In this document: one piece after another, positions 61,441 through 64,000 of the stretch
Layout: every line of letters begins with the position of its first letter
Position numbering within the stretch: the stretch's first letter is position 1
DNA from: DAISIL01 sp036822015
GTDB lineage: Bacteria > Bacteroidota > Bacteroidia > Cytophagales > Bernardetiaceae
DNA: 64,000 bases
Reading direction: 5' to 3'
Assembly (NCBI GenBank): GCA_036822015.1
Contig: DAISIL010000004.1
Span: forward strand, 1-64,000
The notes under the pieces: model-generated
Seen by the model: only the letters and a program-made list of their open reading frames with translations
Database searches by the model: none
What the model was told of the DNA's origin: nothing
Made by a program: the position numbers and the translations under genes

Positions 61441-62475
61441 TTAGTCGTTGAGGTACGCCAAAAACGCGCTTTCGATCTCCCCATCCGTGAGCGGTACATC
61501 GAAGGTACACTGCCCTATGGCTCCGCCCAGGAGCGCGGCTCGCACTTGTTGCCCTTTGTTTTTCTTGTCGTGTTGGGCGTATCGGATGACCTCCGGCAGG
61601 TGAGCCGGCAGGATCGGCACACGCCCAAAGACCGCCTGCATATAGACCCGGATCGCTTCATAATCGGCTCGGGGAAGCCCACACTTTTGGTGCGAAAGCC
61701 AGGCTTCGGCCACCATCCCGACGGCGATGGCCTCCCCGTGCAAGAGACGCGGCAAGCCTTGCCCTGAAAGCGAGAACGTCTCGAGGGCGTGTCCGAGGGT
61801 ATGCCCGAAGTTGAGGCACTTTCGGCGGCCACGCTCGCGGGGGTCTTCTTGCACGATTTGGGTTTTGATGGCTACCGAGTGCTGGATTAAGTCGGGGAGG
61901 TCTTGTTGGCGTATATCGGTTTGTCCTCGAATGCTTTGCCACTTTTGAGCATCCGCGATCAGGCAATGCTTGATGATCTCGGCGAAGCCCGAGCGGAGTT
62001 CTTGCTCGGGTAGGGTTTGCAGGAATGCAGGATCAATCCAGACCAGTCGCGGCTCTCCAAAAAGTCCGATTTGGTTTTTAAGTCCATCAAAATCAACGCC
62101 TAACTTTGCTCCTACGCTAGCATCCACCTGGGCCAGCAGCGTCGTCGGGATTTGGATAAAATCAATGCCACGCTGGTAGGTAGCCGCACAAAAGCCGCCC
62201 ATATCGCCGATGACACCGCCGCCCAGGTTGAGCAATACGCTGCTGCGGTCGGCGCGGGCCAGGTAGGTCAGGGCGTGCCAAATCTCCTGGCAAGTCTGGA
62301 TGTGCTTCTGCTCCTCTCCACTCCGAATCTGGATACACGTATGAGCGGGCAGGTAGGGACGCAAGCGCGGGTAACAGTGGGCGGCCGTGTTTTGGTCGAG
62401 CAAGACGGCCACCGAAGAGTAAGCGTCTAGGGGGAGGGCATCAGGCGTAAGGGGAGCAATGTGTACCGGGTGCAT
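61441..62475 (-). CDS. aroB: 3-dehydroquinate synthase
   Basis: 344 residues. It turns DAHP into 3-dehydroquinate using NAD and a metal. Motifs: LNLGGGVIGDMGGFCAATYQRG, QIPTTLLAQVDASVGAKLGVD, SGFAEIIKHCLI and the metal-binding NFGHTLGHALE and LLHGEAIAVGM. DAHP synthase lies at 3754. It runs toward thrB and starts 31 bases after the LytTR gene stop, so the two may share a transcript. Confidence 0.95.
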   Translation of the reverse strand: MHPVHIAPLTPDALPLDAYSSVAVLLDQNTAAHCYPRLRPYLPAHTCIQIRSGEEQKHIQTCQEIWHALTYLARADRSSVLLNLGGGVIGDMGGFCAATYQRGIDFIQIPTTLLAQVDASVGAKLGVDFDGLKNQIGLFGEPRLVWIDPAFLQTLPEQELRSGFAEIIKHCLIADAQKWQSIRGQTDIRQQDLPDLIQHSVAIKTQIVQEDPRERGRRKCLNFGHTLGHALETFSLSGQGLPRLLHGEAIAVGMVAEAWLSHQKCGLPRADYEAIRVYMQAVFGRVPILPAHLPEVIRYAQHDKKNKGQQVRAALLGGAIGQCTFDVPLTDGEIESAFLAYLND

Positions 62476-62505
62476 GAAATGTTTTTTGTTGTGCGGGCAA
62501 AGATA

Positions 62506-63237
62506 TTAGATAATTTGTAAGCGTTTGAGGAGGGATTCACGGTAGGTCTTCCCGATGGGGATGTAGGCATCACGGATGATGAGGTTGTTGTCTTCGATGG
62601 CTTCGATCTTATCGAGGGCAGCCATAAAGGAGCGATGCACTCGGATAAAGTCCTTGATGGGCAGAATCTGGGTGAGTTCTTTGAGCGAATGACTGACGAC
62701 GAAGTTGCCTCGGGCTGTATGCAAGGCAGCGTAGATGTCCTTAGCTTCGATCCAGAGGATGTCCTGGAAGGCAAGTTTCTCGAGGCGGTTCTTCGACTTA
62801 ACAAAAAGGTGATCTTTGAGCAAAAGCGTAGGGGCGGCCTCCGCTGTGGGCCTTGTCTTCTTGTGGCGTTGTTTGTAGAGGGCCAGCTCTAGGGATCGCT
62901 CCACGTCTTCGATCTTGAAGGGCTTGACCAGATACGCATACGGCTCCGTGATCTTGGCGCGTTCGAGGATGGGTTTTCCCGTCAGGGCGGTCAGGTAAAT
63001 GAATGGAATACCGAAGTGATCCTGGAGTTGTTGCCCAACCTGGATGCCGTCTAGCTGTCCGGCTAAATTGATGTCTAACAGGACGATGTCGGGTAGATCT
63101 TCCCCTAATCGGCTCAAAAAATCTTCGCCCGAAACAAAGACCTCCGGCACTTGATAGCCCATCTGACGCAGGGAAAGCTGGAGGTCTTTACCGATAACGC
63201 GGTCATCTTCTACGATCCAAATTTGTTCGTTTTTCAT
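62506..63237 (-). CDS. LytTR-type response regulator
   Basis: The ATG at 63237 gives 243 residues. The receiver domain has WIVEDDRVIGKDL, phospho-acceptor Asp in DIVLLDINLAGQLDG, YLTALTGKP and VKPFKIED. The LytTR DNA-binding domain covers about residues 140-243 (LFVKSKNRLEKLAFQDILWIEA, FIRVHRSFMAALDKIEAIE, IPIGKTYRESLLKRL). It activates promoters when phosphorylated; no histidine kinase gene is adjacent. The nearest kinase here is at 52758. Confidence 0.93.
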   Translation of the reverse strand: MKNEQIWIVEDDRVIGKDLQLSLRQMGYQVPEVFVSGEDFLSRLGEDLPDIVLLDINLAGQLDGIQVGQQLQDHFGIPFIYLTALTGKPILERAKITEPYAYLVKPFKIEDVERSLELALYKQRHKKTRPTAEAAPTLLLKDHLFVKSKNRLEKLAFQDILWIEAKDIYAALHTARGNFVVSHSLKELTQILPIKDFIRVHRSFMAALDKIEAIEDNNLIIRDAYIPIGKTYRESLLKRLQII

Positions 63238-63307
63238 GGGGTAGGTTTCTGTGTGTGGTGTGATTGTAGAGACAAAATACACATTTCTTTCGATGATAAA
63301 AAATGCG

Positions 63308-63315
63308 TATCTTTG
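63308..63315 (+). promoter_or_regulatory. -7 type box upstream of asd
   Basis: TATCTTTG ends 29 bases before the asd start codon. No consensus TTG is at a fitting distance, so only the downstream half of a promoter is supported. Confidence 0.4.
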
Positions 63316-63344
63316 GGCTTCAAATCAACAAATGGTCATCTTTT

Positions 63345-64000
63345 ATGCGTGTAGCTGTTGTTGGAGCGACAGGCCTTGTGGGCCGGCAGATGTTAGCCGT
63401 GTTGGAGGCACGAAAATTTCCGGTGCAGACGTTGATCCCGGTGGCTTCGGAGCGATCCATAGGACAAAAAATCACTTTTCAAGGGCAGGCATACGCCGTC
63501 TGCGGAATGGCTGATGCGATTGCGGCCCGTCCAGATATTGCCCTCTTTTCGGCTGGTGGTAGCACCTCGCTTGAGTTTGCACCGGCTTTTGCTGAGGTGG
63601 GTACGCGGGTGATCGACAACTCCTCTGCCTGGCGGATGCACCCCGATCACAAACTGATCGTTCCCGAGATCAACGCTGACACGCTCACCCCCGAGGATAA
63701 GATCATCGCCAACCCCAACTGCTCCACCATACAAATGGTCATGGTTTTGGCTCCCCTGCATCGCCGATATGGCATCCGACGGGTTGTTGTCTCTACGTAT
63801 CAGTCCGTTACGGGTACAGGTAAAGCCGCCGTGGAGCAACTGATGGCCGAACGGGCCGGCGATCCAAGCGTAAAGCGCGTCTATCCACACCCGATTGACC
63901 TGAACGTCTTGCCGCATATCGACGTGTTTTTTGAGAACGGCTACACCAAAGAAGAGATGAAGATGGTGCAAGAAACCCAAAAAATTCTCCATGATCCGAC
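63345..64000 (+). CDS. asd: Aspartate-semialdehyde dehydrogenase (5' part)
   Basis: The first 218 codons are present; the gene runs off the right edge. Seen: MRVAVVGATGLVGRQMLAVLE with the NADP loop, ALFSAGGSTSLEFAP, VIDNSSAWRM, VPEINADTL, the catalytic Cys in IIANPNCSTIQMVMVLAPL and STYQSVTGTGKAAVEQL. It reduces aspartyl phosphate to aspartate semialdehyde for lysine/DAP, threonine and methionine synthesis. No frameshift is seen in the part available. Confidence 0.93.
   Translation, partial: MRVAVVGATGLVGRQMLAVLEARKFPVQTLIPVASERSIGQKITFQGQAYAVCGMADAIAARPDIALFSAGGSTSLEFAPAFAEVGTRVIDNSSAWRMHPDHKLIVPEINADTLTPEDKIIANPNCSTIQMVMVLAPLHRRYGIRRVVVSTYQSVTGTGKAAVEQLMAERAGDPSVKRVYPHPIDLNVLPHIDVFFENGYTKEEMKMVQETQKILHDP

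Overview
The window looks like chromosomal DNA of a member of the Bacteroidota with moderate GC (about half by eye), most likely a Cytophagales- or Saprospiria-like lineage; the order is an inference. Signs are a PorP/SprF protein of type IX secretion, a DAHP synthase fused to chorismate mutase, a UvrA lacking one Cys of its first zinc pair, DUF3098, several SpoIIE-type PP2C phosphatases, almost no Shine-Dalgarno sequences, and promoters of the TTTG-N19/20-TAnnTTTG kind (complete copies at 40-69, 24040-24070, 29997-30028 and 30044-30075).

Layout. 1-3.6 kb: a 7TM-DISM/SpoIIE phosphatase and ornithine aminotransferase. 3.7-12.5 kb: DAHP synthase-chorismate mutase, a fused OlsF-like acyltransferase, PorP, uracil-DNA glycosylase, a small monooxygenase, a fatty-acid-hydroxylase/YbaB/glycosyltransferase run, and a fused SpmA-SpmB protein. 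12.6-20.2 kb: a 1515-residue TamB-like protein, PruA and Mpl. 20.3-24.1 kb: FabG, an AT-rich probable lipoprotein between two copies of a 55-bp repeat, and malate synthase. 24.1-30 kb: UvrB, CysS, two tandem apparently identical Uma2 genes and a secreted NUC-family nuclease. 30-35.5 kb: atpI-B-E-F-H-A-G without atpD or atpC. 35.5-43.4 kb: a BaiN-like flavoprotein, an ABC-2 permease, a low-molecular-weight tyrosine phosphatase, a second SpoIIE phosphatase and UvrA. 43.5-49.3 kb: a co-directional SiaB kinase, SiaC phosphoprotein, 1066-residue ABCG-type transporter, lipoprotein and small secreted protein. 49.5-64 kb: FtsX, DUF3098, PaaI thioesterase, GalE, a paralogue of the small secreted protein, a REC-histidine kinase, a TPR protein, an MsbA-like exporter, small unknowns, a TlpA-fold lipoprotein without the redox cysteines, YdcF, homoserine kinase, AroB, a LytTR regulator and the 5' part of asd.

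How the genes work together. RocD and PruA together take ornithine to glutamate. DAHP synthase-chorismate mutase and AroB serve the shikimate pathway. Asd (partial) and ThrB serve threonine synthesis. UvrA, UvrB and Ung are DNA repair. The atp genes encode the whole F0 part plus delta, alpha and gamma, so beta and epsilon must lie elsewhere. The most unusual group is the SiaB-SiaC pair in front of a transporter with a TerB-like/acidic/basic N-terminus; together with two SpoIIE phosphatases in the window it suggests a phospho-switch acting on a membrane transporter instead of the diguanylate cyclase known from Pseudomonas.

No tRNA, rRNA, CRISPR array or recognisable insertion sequence was seen. 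No stretch over 300 bases lacks a gene; the longest gaps are 49298-49523, 22227-22444 and 21137-21335.
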